A DNA stretch of 21,599 bases from DATKDU01 sp035512595 (GTDB lineage: Bacteria; Planctomycetota; Planctomycetia; Pirellulales; Pirellulaceae): the NCBI GenBank assembly GCA_035512595.1, contig DATKDU010000197.1, forward strand, positions 1 to 21,599, read 5' to 3'. How positions within the stretch are numbered: the first letter of the stretch is position 1; each line of letters starts with the position of its first letter. The notes beneath the pieces are model-generated. The model was not told where the DNA came from. It did not search any database and saw only the letters and a program-made list of their open reading frames with translations. A program made the position numbers and the translations under genes. Shown piece by piece: positions 15,487-21,599 of this stretch.

Positions 15487-15699
15487 CTACTTCAGATCTT
15501 CAGTGAGAAACTGCGTTAAACCTTTTTGTCTCAGCTCGGCCTCGATTTCTTGTAGCCATTGCTTCTTCAACTCATGTTGGTTCTTGCTCCCAAGTGGAGC
15601 AGCGATTCTCGATACTCCAGTCGGTTGATGTATGAGTTGATAAAAGCTGCCGCCATCGCACCGCCCAATTCGTACCTCGATATCTTCTTCTCGTAACAT
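15487..15699 (-). CDS. Small 70-aa protein of unknown function inside the nuo operon
   Basis: The ATG at 15699 follows the nuoG stop by 14 bases and the TAG ends 30 bases before nuoH, on the operon strand. The protein is compact and reads as real sequence: MLREEDIEVRIG, then FYQLIHQPTGVSRIAAPLG, then a charged helix LKKQWLQEIEAELRQKG. The HQPTG-then-charged-helix layout faintly recalls the C-terminal part of class I release-factor-like proteins, but there is no GGQ and I do not assign it. Its base composition is visibly more AT-rich than the nuo genes on both sides, which suggests an inserted gene. It is not a known complex I subunit. Confidence 0.7.
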   Translation of the reverse strand: MLREEDIEVRIGRCDGGSFYQLIHQPTGVSRIAAPLGSKNQHELKKQWLQEIEAELRQKGLTQFLTEDLK

Positions 15700-15713
15700 C
15701 GCGGAGTCGGTTG

Positions 15714-17342
15714 CTAGGTCGCAATCTGATTCACCTTCAAATCGACGCCCATTTCCGGGATCGGTCCCGCCGCCGGAGCGAAATACGCAATCTCGCGGGC
15801 CACATCGTCGAGCACCTTGCGGGCGTCATAGAGTCCCGGTTTTCCGAGCAGTTGCCAGTACAGCGGCCCCTCGACATGGACTCCCTGCGGCGGGCGGATC
15901 GCCCAGTCGAACGACTGCAGCCGGTCATTGAAGTTCACAAACGAGCCGGCCCGCTCCGGCGCCGTTGCGCCGGGAAGCTGATAATCGGCCCGCTCGTAGA
16001 GCGGCGAAGTGAAGCAGTCCTGCACCACCAGGCACTTCACGCTGCTGAATTTCTCCGCGGCCTGAGCGTCGTTCCAGTCGGATTTGAATCCGCCGCTGAT
16101 CCACACCCCGCCGAACGATTCGCTCGCCAGCTGCCCCAGAAAGTCGCCCCAATTCAGTAAGCTCCCCCCCAACCGTGCAACAATCTTCTCCACACCCCGG
16201 CGATTGGGGCACTTTTCCGCGTGGATCGTAAAGCCACTGGGGAACTTCTCGTCGGTCCCTTCGACCGGGATCGGTCCAAGGGCCAGCACCGCCTGCGGAT
16301 CAATGCCGAGGATGTACGTCGCCAGCAGGTACGCTTCTTCCACCGTCAGGTGCGGCGAGAGGACGGCGGCCAGGTGCCCGCACTTTTTCAGCTGCTTGTC
16401 GAGCTCCGCCGGCAAGACCGACCAGTCGATGTTGACGTATTTGTCGCCGTCGCGCTTGCGCGGCTCGGTCAGCCGCTGCTCGTCGTGAACGTGCTTGAAG
16501 CCGTACCGTCCCTCGTCGCACATCCACCACTGGTTGACATGCAGGTTCTCGCGCGGCTTCACGCGGTAGATGCGGTCCTGGTTCTCATCGATTTTGATCG
16601 AGCAGCCCGTCGAGCAGTTGCCGCAAATGTGGTCGTGGCTCTTCATGAACCAGACCCGCTGCTCGTAGAGGAAGTCACGATCGCCCAGCGCCCCGACGGG
16701 GCACAGATCGACGACGTTCCCCGACAGCTTGTTGTCCAGGGGGAACTGAAGCTCGCCGTCCGCATTGCGGAAAACGTCGATCTCTTCGGCCGCTCCGCGG
16801 TTGATCACCATCAGTTCGCTGGTGCCGCTGATCTCGCGGGTGAAGCGGACGCAGCGGGTACACATCACGCACCGATCGACGAACAGCGTTACCGTGTCCC
16901 CCAGCTCGCGGCGGCGGCTGGTGAAGGGTTTGATGTCGGCCCGCCGCTCCTTCTGGCCATACTCGAAGTGGTAATCCTGGAGAAAGCACTCCCCCGCTTT
17001 GTCGCAGATCGGGCAATCCACCGGGTGCCGCAGCAGCAGGTCTTCTTCCACCATGGCGCGGGCCTGCTGCACCTTCTCGCTGCTGGTGACGAAGACCGCG
17101 CCATCCTTGGCCGGCGTCTGGCAGGCGGGGACGACCTTGGGCTGCATGGTGATCTTGCCCGTGGCGGGATCCTTTTGTCCCGCTTCGACCAGGCACATGC
17201 GGCACGAGGCGACAACCGAGAGCCCCGGATGCCAGCAGTAGTGCGGAATCTCGACCCCCGCCCGCCGCGCAGCCTGAATGCCGTTCAGACGCTCGTTTGC
17301 GCCGATTTCGACTTCTTGGCCGTCGATGATGACTACGGGCAT
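15714..17342 (-). CDS. nuoG: NADH-quinone oxidoreductase subunit G, short form
   Basis: The 542-aa peripheral-arm subunit carries several clusters. Ligands seen are Cys36/47/50/74 for [2Fe-2S] N1b, His106/Cys110/113/119 for N5, and Cys158/161/164 plus Cys214 for N4. A fourth set, Cys240/243/247/275 (CGNCSTGC and MCDEGRYGF), matches the N7-type site. Only about 265 residues follow, so the molybdopterin-oxidoreductase-like part is much reduced compared with E. coli (908 aa) or Thermus (783 aa). The ATG at 17342 lies one base from the nuoF stop. Confidence 0.96.
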   Translation of the reverse strand: MPVVIIDGQEVEIGANERLNGIQAARRAGVEIPHYCWHPGLSVVASCRMCLVEAGQKDPATGKITMQPKVVPACQTPAKDGAVFVTSSEKVQQARAMVEEDLLLRHPVDCPICDKAGECFLQDYHFEYGQKERRADIKPFTSRRRELGDTVTLFVDRCVMCTRCVRFTREISGTSELMVINRGAAEEIDVFRNADGELQFPLDNKLSGNVVDLCPVGALGDRDFLYEQRVWFMKSHDHICGNCSTGCSIKIDENQDRIYRVKPRENLHVNQWWMCDEGRYGFKHVHDEQRLTEPRKRDGDKYVNIDWSVLPAELDKQLKKCGHLAAVLSPHLTVEEAYLLATYILGIDPQAVLALGPIPVEGTDEKFPSGFTIHAEKCPNRRGVEKIVARLGGSLLNWGDFLGQLASESFGGVWISGGFKSDWNDAQAAEKFSSVKCLVVQDCFTSPLYERADYQLPGATAPERAGSFVNFNDRLQSFDWAIRPPQGVHVEGPLYWQLLGKPGLYDARKVLDDVAREIAYFAPAAGPIPEMGVDLKVNQIAT

Positions 17343-17343
17343 G

Positions 17344-18699
17344 CTAGTGAATGCTCAGCAGTTCCAGCGCCGGCACGGGCTTCGTCTCCGCCCAGCCGCT
17401 GGGGTTGGTGCTCTTGATGAAATGTTCCAGCTCCGGCCGGAATTTCTTGATGCAATTTTTAATTGGCCAGGCAGCGCCGTCCGCCAGGCCGCAGATCGTC
17501 GTGCCGGGGATGATGCCGATCGTTTCGCCGATCTCTGCCAAAAGGTCCAGGTCTTTCAGCCGCCCCTGGCCGTGCTTGATGCGGGCCAGCATCTTCGTGG
17601 CCCAACTCGTCCCCTCGCGGCACGGCGTACACTGGCCGCAGCTCTCGTGCGAGAAGAAGCGGCAACTGTTGTAAAGGAAATCGACCATCCGCACCGTCTC
17701 GTCCATGACCACGACGGCGGCCGTGCCCAGACCCAGGCAGCCGAACTTGCCCGGACCGTTGAAGTCGAGCGGGCAGTGAAACTCCTCGGCAGTCAAGAGT
17801 CCCATGCTGATGCCGCCGGGGATGGCCGCCTTGGCCTTGCGGCCGTGCCAGATGCCGCCGCCGAAACGGTCGATCAGCTCGGTGACCGTCAGGCCGAGCG
17901 GCGCTTCGTAGCAGCCGGGCTTGTTGATATGGCCGGAAAGGCAGTACAGCTTGGGGCCGTAGCTGCCGGCATCGCGGGGGTTCTTGGGGTCAGGGGGAAT
18001 GCCGATCGATTTGAACCACTCCACGCCGCGGTCGAAGATGTGCTTGACGCAGGCGACCGTTTCGATGTTGTTGACGACGGTCGGCTTGCGGAAGGCCCCT
18101 TCGACGGCGGGAAACGGCGGCTTGATTCGCGGCCAGGCCCGTTTTCCTTCCAGGCTTTCGATCAGGCCGGTCTCTTCGCCGCAGATATAGGCCCCGGCCC
18201 CCCGATGCAGGTACACGTCCAGCGAGTAGCCGCTGCCGAGGATGTTTTTGCCCAGATACCCAGCGGCATACGCTTCGTCGATTGCCCGTTGGGTGTGCCG
18301 ATAGGCGGTCGGATACTCGCACCGCATGTAGTAGTAGGCGGTGCTGGCCTGCGTGGCGAAGCAACTGATGATCAGCCCCTCGAGGACCTGGTGCGGGTCC
18401 TCCTCCATCAGGATGCGGTTGTTGAACGTCCCCGGCTCGCTCTCGTCGGCATTCAGGCAGAAGTAGATTGGCCCGGGATGGTCCTTGGGCAGAAACGTCC
18501 ACTTCAATCCCGTCGGAAAGCCTGCGCCGCCGCGGCCGCGGAGACCGCTGGCCTTCGTCTGCTCCTTGACGTCGTTGGGCGTGAGCGTCTTCAGGGTTTT
18601 CTTCAGCGCCTGATAGCCGCCGCTGGCTTCATACGCGCGCAGCGTATGGCTGTCGGGCTTGCCGACGCTCTTGAGCAGGACTGGTTCGAACTGGGGCAC
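17344..18699 (-). CDS. nuoF: NADH-quinone oxidoreductase subunit F, NADH- and FMN-binding
   Basis: The subunit oxidises NADH. The glycine-rich FMN site GLRGRGGAGFPTG is near residues 52-64 and the NADH-site stretch NADESEPGTFNNR near 84-96. The N3 [4Fe-4S] ligands are Cys354/357/360 (ESCGQCTPCREG) and Cys403. I chose GTG 18699 (451 aa, starting VPQFEPVLLKSVG). The family N-terminus fits here, and GAGGT lies just upstream. An ATG at 18768 would add 23 residues read from the palindromic element between nuoE and nuoF, which look unlike NuoF. Confidence 0.95.
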   Translation of the reverse strand: MPQFEPVLLKSVGKPDSHTLRAYEASGGYQALKKTLKTLTPNDVKEQTKASGLRGRGGAGFPTGLKWTFLPKDHPGPIYFCLNADESEPGTFNNRILMEEDPHQVLEGLIISCFATQASTAYYYMRCEYPTAYRHTQRAIDEAYAAGYLGKNILGSGYSLDVYLHRGAGAYICGEETGLIESLEGKRAWPRIKPPFPAVEGAFRKPTVVNNIETVACVKHIFDRGVEWFKSIGIPPDPKNPRDAGSYGPKLYCLSGHINKPGCYEAPLGLTVTELIDRFGGGIWHGRKAKAAIPGGISMGLLTAEEFHCPLDFNGPGKFGCLGLGTAAVVVMDETVRMVDFLYNSCRFFSHESCGQCTPCREGTSWATKMLARIKHGQGRLKDLDLLAEIGETIGIIPGTTICGLADGAAWPIKNCIKKFRPELEHFIKSTNPSGWAETKPVPALELLSIH

Positions 18700-18703
18700 A
18701 ATT

Positions 18704-18708
18704 ACCTC
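18704..18708 (-). promoter_or_regulatory. Ribosome binding site that decides the nuoF start
   Basis: GAGGT on the minus strand lies four bases before the GTG at 18699 (GAGGT-AATT-GTG). The spacing is slightly short. It supports the GTG over the upstream ATG at 18768, which has no such site and lies in a repeat. Confidence 0.55.
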
Positions 18709-18716
18709 GACCAACG

Positions 18717-18816
18717 GTAGAACAGGTCCAGCGTGCTCCGCACGCGCCGACCCGTCGCAACCGACCATCCATTGCGGCGGGCCGGCGCTCGCCGAGGCGA
18801 GCTTGACCCGCCCTAC
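18717..18816. repeat. Paired-arm palindromic element between nuoE and nuoF
   Basis: It starts two bases from the nuoE stop. On the minus strand it reads TAGGGCGGGTCAAG, a small hairpin CTCGCCTCGGCGAG, then CGCCGGCCCGCC. After a spacer comes a diverged inverted half (GACGGGTCGGCGCG, a small CGTGC..GCACG hairpin, then GGACCTGTTCTACC). The layout and much of the sequence match the element inside nuoM (8002-8103). One arm has decayed more than the other. Confidence 0.8.
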
Positions 18817-18817
18817 T

Positions 18818-19300
18818 TCATTTCAATCCTTTCAAAAACTCATCCGCCTGTTTATGCGTCACGCTCTTGTGGAGCGTTGCATCGGCCAGCATGCACGGTG
18901 CATGCTCGCAGGCGCCCAAACACTCGGCATATTCGACCGTCAGCTTCCCGTCGGGAGTGGTCTCACCCGGCTTTACACCAACGGCGAGACATACATGGTC
19001 GAGCAGCTCTTCGCCCCCGCGGAGGGCGCACGAAATGCTCCGGCAGATCCAGACGCGCGAATTGCCGTGCGGGCCGGCCTGCTTGAAATATCCATAAAAC
19101 GTGAGCGTGTCCTGCACCTGCGAGGGGTGCAGGCCGAGAATCTCGGCGATTTCGACGACCGCTTGGAGGGGCACGTGCTTAAGTTTCTCGTTAACGATGT
19201 GCAGTGCCGGCAGCGTCACTGCCTGTTTGGACGGATAGCGCGGAATGTAGGCGTTGATCGCCTGGATCATTTCGTCGGTGAGGATGCGCTGTGTTGCCAT
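18818..19300 (-). CDS. nuoE: NADH-quinone oxidoreductase subunit E, [2Fe-2S] N1a
   Basis: The 160-aa thioredoxin-like ferredoxin subunit carries cluster N1a with ligands Cys86, Cys91 (WICRSISC), Cys127 and Cys131 (CLGAC). I chose ATG 19300 (MATQRILTDEM). The frame is also open to an ATG at 19348, but those 16 extra residues (MQICNYQCSICN and on) come from the seven-base repeat tract between nuoD and nuoE and do not fit the family N-terminus. The length fits NuoE (about 160-170). Confidence 0.96.
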   Translation of the reverse strand: MATQRILTDEMIQAINAYIPRYPSKQAVTLPALHIVNEKLKHVPLQAVVEIAEILGLHPSQVQDTLTFYGYFKQAGPHGNSRVWICRSISCALRGGEELLDHVCLAVGVKPGETTPDGKLTVEYAECLGACEHAPCMLADATLHKSVTHKQADEFLKGLK

Positions 19301-19308
19301 CGTTTGAC

Positions 19309-19377
19309 GGCAATTGCAAATTGAGCATTGATAATTGCAAATTTGCAATCAGCAATTTGAAATGAACAATTTGCAAT
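19309..19377. repeat. AT-rich degenerate seven-base repeats between nuoD and nuoE
   Basis: On the minus strand the 92-base gap reads as heptamers: CAAATTG, TTCATTT, CAAATTG, CTGATTG, CAAATTT, then after one extra base CAATTAT, CAATGCT, CAATTTG, CAATTGC. The AT richness contrasts sharply with the flanking genes. ATTTGCAAT also gives short inverted repeats. Confidence 0.7.
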
Positions 19378-19392
19378 CGTCTCCTTTCTCAA

Positions 19393-20610
19393 TCACCGGT
19401 CCAACTCTGCAGCAATAATATTCAGGCTTCCCAGCACCGCCACCACGTCGCTCAGCGTGTGTCCTTTGATCAACTTCGGAAACAGCGCGAAGTGGATATA
19501 ACTGGGGGGGCGGCAGCGGGCGCGGTAAGCGACGTTGGTGCCGTCGCCGGCCACATAAAATCCGAGCTCGCCATTGGGGGACTCGATCGCGCCGTATGCT
19601 TCTTCGCTCGGGACTTCGACGCCCCTGTTCCACATCAGCAACTCGAAGTGAGTGATCGTCCCTTCGATCGTCTGATAGACGTCCTGTTTGTCCGGCAGCG
19701 TCGTTCGCTCGTCGATGCCGATGTTGATCGGCCCGGCGGGAATGTTCTCCAGCGCCTGCTCGATGATCTTGAGGCTTTCCCGCATTTCGGCCATGCGGAC
19801 GTAATAGCGGGCGAAGCAATCCCCCGCCTTGGCGCAACAGACCTTGAAATCGAGGTCGCCGTACGCCAGGTACGGCTCGTCCTTCCGCAGGTCGCGGGTC
19901 ACGCCGCTGGCACGCGCCACGGGTCCCGTCGCGCTCCAGTTCGTCGCTTCCTCGGCAGTCAGGACGCCAACCCCCTTAGTACGATCGACAAAGATGCGAT
20001 TGCGGTTCAGTAGCCGCTCCATGTCCTCGAGCGTCTGCGGGAACGTCTTGAGAAAGTCGCGAATCTGCTTGATGACCAGCGGGGTGAAGTCGTGCATCAA
20101 GCCGCCGACGCGCGTATAGCTGGGGTGAAAGCGCTGACCCGACATCGTTTCAAAGATGTCGTAAATCCGTTCGCGCTGATAAAAGGCGTATAAGAAGAAG
20201 GTGAACGCACCGACATCCAATCCGATCGCACCGGTACACAATAAATGATCGCTGATGCGGGCCAGCTCGGCGACGATCGTGCGGATGTATTTGCAGCGGG
20301 GGGTGATTTCAATCCCCAGCAGCTTCTCGACCGCGTGATGCCAGGCCACGTTGTTGGCCACCGGCGAGATGTAATTCATCCGGTCGGTGATCGTCACATA
20401 CTGGTTGTAGTCCAGATGCTCGCCGAGCTTTTCAAAGCCGCTGTGCAGATAGCCGATATCAGGAAGTGCATCGACGACCCGCTCGCCGTCCAGCTTGAGC
20501 ACCAGCCGCAGCGTCGTGTGCGTCGCCGGATGCTGCGGGCCGAAGTTGAGCGTCCACAAATAGTCCTGTTCGGACGTGGCGGGCGCGTCGTAGGTGGCGG
20601 CGGCACTCAT
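19393..20610 (-). CDS. nuoD: NADH-quinone oxidoreductase subunit D
   Basis: The 405-aa peripheral-arm subunit forms the quinone site with NuoB. NFGPQHPATH (22-31) holds the conserved histidines of the quinone pocket. YLHSGFEKLGEH, GAFTFFLYAFYQRERIYDIFE and the terminal GSLNIIAAELDR are all typical. It is related to hydrogenase large subunits but lacks their nickel-binding cysteine pairs. Its length is that of a stand-alone NuoD, not a NuoCD fusion. The ATG at 20610 lies 12 bases after nuoC. Confidence 0.98.
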   Translation of the reverse strand: MSAAATYDAPATSEQDYLWTLNFGPQHPATHTTLRLVLKLDGERVVDALPDIGYLHSGFEKLGEHLDYNQYVTITDRMNYISPVANNVAWHHAVEKLLGIEITPRCKYIRTIVAELARISDHLLCTGAIGLDVGAFTFFLYAFYQRERIYDIFETMSGQRFHPSYTRVGGLMHDFTPLVIKQIRDFLKTFPQTLEDMERLLNRNRIFVDRTKGVGVLTAEEATNWSATGPVARASGVTRDLRKDEPYLAYGDLDFKVCCAKAGDCFARYYVRMAEMRESLKIIEQALENIPAGPINIGIDERTTLPDKQDVYQTIEGTITHFELLMWNRGVEVPSEEAYGAIESPNGELGFYVAGDGTNVAYRARCRPPSYIHFALFPKLIKGHTLSDVVAVLGSLNIIAAELDR

Positions 20611-20622
20611 GATTTCGCGCGC

Positions 20623-21123
20623 TTACGCCTCGGACCTTTCCAGTCGTGGGAAGTTGTGTCGCTCGCCGCGCCCTTGCAGCGGATAGTCTTTGCGAAGCGG
20701 AAATGCCGTAAACTCTTGGGGCATCAAAATCCGCCGCAGGTCAGGATGGCCGTCGAACACGATCCCGAACATGTCGTATACCTCGCGCTCCAGCCAGTTG
20801 GCTCCATTCCACAGCGGCACCAGCGACGGCACGATTGGATCGGGGTCGTTGACGAAGCAGCGGAACGTGATTCGCTCGTTGGTGATCGTATTGGCCAGCA
20901 GGTACGCCAACCCGAACCGGTCGGTCGCGCCGCGGTAGTTCAAATAGTCCACGCACGTCACATCGACGAGCAGGTCGAATCCGCCCATCTCCCTCAAAAA
21001 CGCCATCACCTCCGCCAGCCGCTCCTTGCCGACCACCACGCGCGTATCGCCGCGGAACTCGCTCGTCGGCAGTTCGCCGAAGCGGGATTTCAGGGCGTCG
21101 AGGGTCGTCGCGGTGACGGGCAC
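20623..21123 (-). CDS. nuoC: NADH-quinone oxidoreductase subunit C
   Basis: The 166-aa peripheral-arm subunit has the signature ANWLEREVYDMFGIVFDGHP (108-127), followed by RRILMP and FPLRKDYPLQGRGERHNF. It starts with GTG at 21123, two bases after the nuoB stop, immediately beyond the heptamer repeats at the nuoB 3' end. It has no cofactor ligands, as expected. Confidence 0.97.
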   Translation of the reverse strand: MPVTATTLDALKSRFGELPTSEFRGDTRVVVGKERLAEVMAFLREMGGFDLLVDVTCVDYLNYRGATDRFGLAYLLANTITNERITFRCFVNDPDPIVPSLVPLWNGANWLEREVYDMFGIVFDGHPDLRRILMPQEFTAFPLRKDYPLQGRGERHNFPRLERSEA

Positions 21124-21125
21124 GT

Positions 21126-21160
21126 CTAATTGCCGATTGTGGATTGCGGATTGCGGATTG
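21126..21160 (-). repeat. Five seven-base repeats encoding the end of nuoB
   Basis: The minus strand reads CAATCCG, CAATCCG, CAATCCA, CAATCGG, CAATTAG. The stop codon of nuoB is the last three bases of the fifth unit. Reading the heptamers in frame gives an NPQSAIR-like peptide, here RNPQSTIGN. Confidence 0.85.
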
Positions 21161-21599
21161 GGGAATATAGCGGCAATTCCACCAGCGCCCGCTTGGGCGC
21201 GCTGCGCTCGGTCGTCTCAAACTCCCGCCCGCCGATCGTTCCTTCGCGCTGAATCTTGTCCTGCAAGTCGATGATCGATTGGATGAGCTGCTCCGGCCTC
21301 GGCGGGCAACCGGGGACATACATATCGACCGGAATGAAGCGGTCGATCCCTTGCACGACCGCGTAAGTGTCAAACACGCCGCCGGTCGAGGCGCAGGCCC
21401 CCATCGAGATGCACCACTTCGGCTCGTGCATCTGCTGCCAGATCCGCTGCATCACCGGCACCATCTTCATCACCACGCGGCCGGCGACGATCATCAGGTC
21501 GCATTGGCGCGGGCTGAACCGCATCACCTCGGCCCCGAAACGGGCCAGATCGTGGCGGCTGGCCCCGGTCGCCATCAGCTCAATGCCGCAGCAGGCGGT
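21126..21599 (-). CDS. nuoB: NADH-quinone oxidoreductase subunit B, 5' end cut by window edge
   Basis: 157 residues are visible; the frame is open to the right edge, so the start and about 25-40 residues are missing. Cluster N2 ligands are all seen: the tandem cysteines in TACCGIEL (visible residues 3-4), Cys69 in GACASTGG and Cys98 in PGCPPRPEQLI. An ATG at 21575 is internal, because it would drop the tandem cysteines. The last residues (IRNPQSTIGN) and the stop codon are read from seven-base repeats. nuoA is expected upstream, outside the window. Confidence 0.97.
   Translation of the reverse strand, partial: TACCGIELMATGASRHDLARFGAEVMRFSPRQCDLMIVAGRVVMKMVPVMQRIWQQMHEPKWCISMGACASTGGVFDTYAVVQGIDRFIPVDMYVPGCPPRPEQLIQSIIDLQDKIQREGTIGGREFETTERSAPKRALVELPLYSPIRNPQSTIGN

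Noticed and set aside
15487..15699. The 70-aa ORF as a release-factor-like rescue protein
   Set aside because: Only a faint HQPTG-plus-helix resemblance; no GGQ motif and too short for a firm call.
16221..18720. Long plus-strand open frames opposite nuoG and nuoF (398 and 480 codons), and a 457-codon minus-strand frame inside nuoL
   Set aside because: They lie opposite or out of frame with clearly conserved genes, have unbalanced composition (rich in Arg, Gln, Asp, His) and show no domain. High GC lengthens such shadow frames.
19301..19348. A longer nuoE starting at 19348
   Set aside because: The added residues are read from the heptamer tract and do not fit the NuoE N-terminus.
21126..21575. 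nuoB starting at the ATG at 21575
   Set aside because: That would remove the tandem cysteines in TACCGIEL needed for cluster N2; the frame is open to the window edge.
1..21599. tRNA, rRNA, insertion sequences, prophage or defence genes
   Set aside because: No matching folds, transposase or nuclease motifs, or terminal repeats with target duplications were found by reading; small RNAs cannot be excluded.

Overview
The window is a GC-rich bacterial segment that looks like a planctomycete, probably Pirellulales-like. This rests on the style of the small membrane proteins (one starts MLIPRFSLRSLL), secreted proteins of unknown family, a fused SufE-SufS, and many palindromic and seven-base repeats between and inside genes. 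The lineage is inferred from reading alone, not from a search.

The right two thirds (about 6.4 to 21.6 kb, minus strand) is one long operon for respiratory complex I. It reads nuoB (cut by the right edge)-C-D-E-F-G-[70-aa small ORF]-H-I-J-K-L-M-N; nuoA would lie just beyond the edge. Genes are tightly packed, with ATGA overlaps at I/J, J/K and M/N. All iron-sulfur ligand sets that should be visible are present (NuoB, E, F, G, I), as are the key lysines and glutamates of the antiporter-like subunits. The product should be a complete NADH:quinone oxidoreductase. NuoG is short; NuoJ, NuoK and NuoL are long.

Left of the operon lies a lone minus-strand gene for a bacterial enhancer-binding-protein-like regulator (PAS, AAA+, Fis helix-turn-helix). 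It has lost the GAFTGA loop and several ATPase residues. Convergent to it is a plus-strand gene for a secreted cysteine-rich protein of unknown function, with a nested hairpin between their 3' ends. Next comes a minus-strand fused SufE-SufS cysteine desulfurase. Its inter-domain linker is encoded by 23 consecutive seven-base repeats. At the far left is a minus-strand pair: a 96-aa small membrane protein and a large exported protein cut by the left edge.

The theme outside the conserved genes is repetitive DNA. There are three loci of seven-base tandem repeats (sufE-sufS linker, nuoD/nuoE gap, end of nuoB). Two are related paired-arm palindromes of about 100 bp (3' end of nuoM, nuoE/nuoF gap), and one is a perfect nested palindrome (nuoI/nuoH gap). 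In three genes the repeat is translated. No tRNA, rRNA, CRISPR array, insertion sequence or defence system was seen, and no gene-free stretch exceeds 300 bases.
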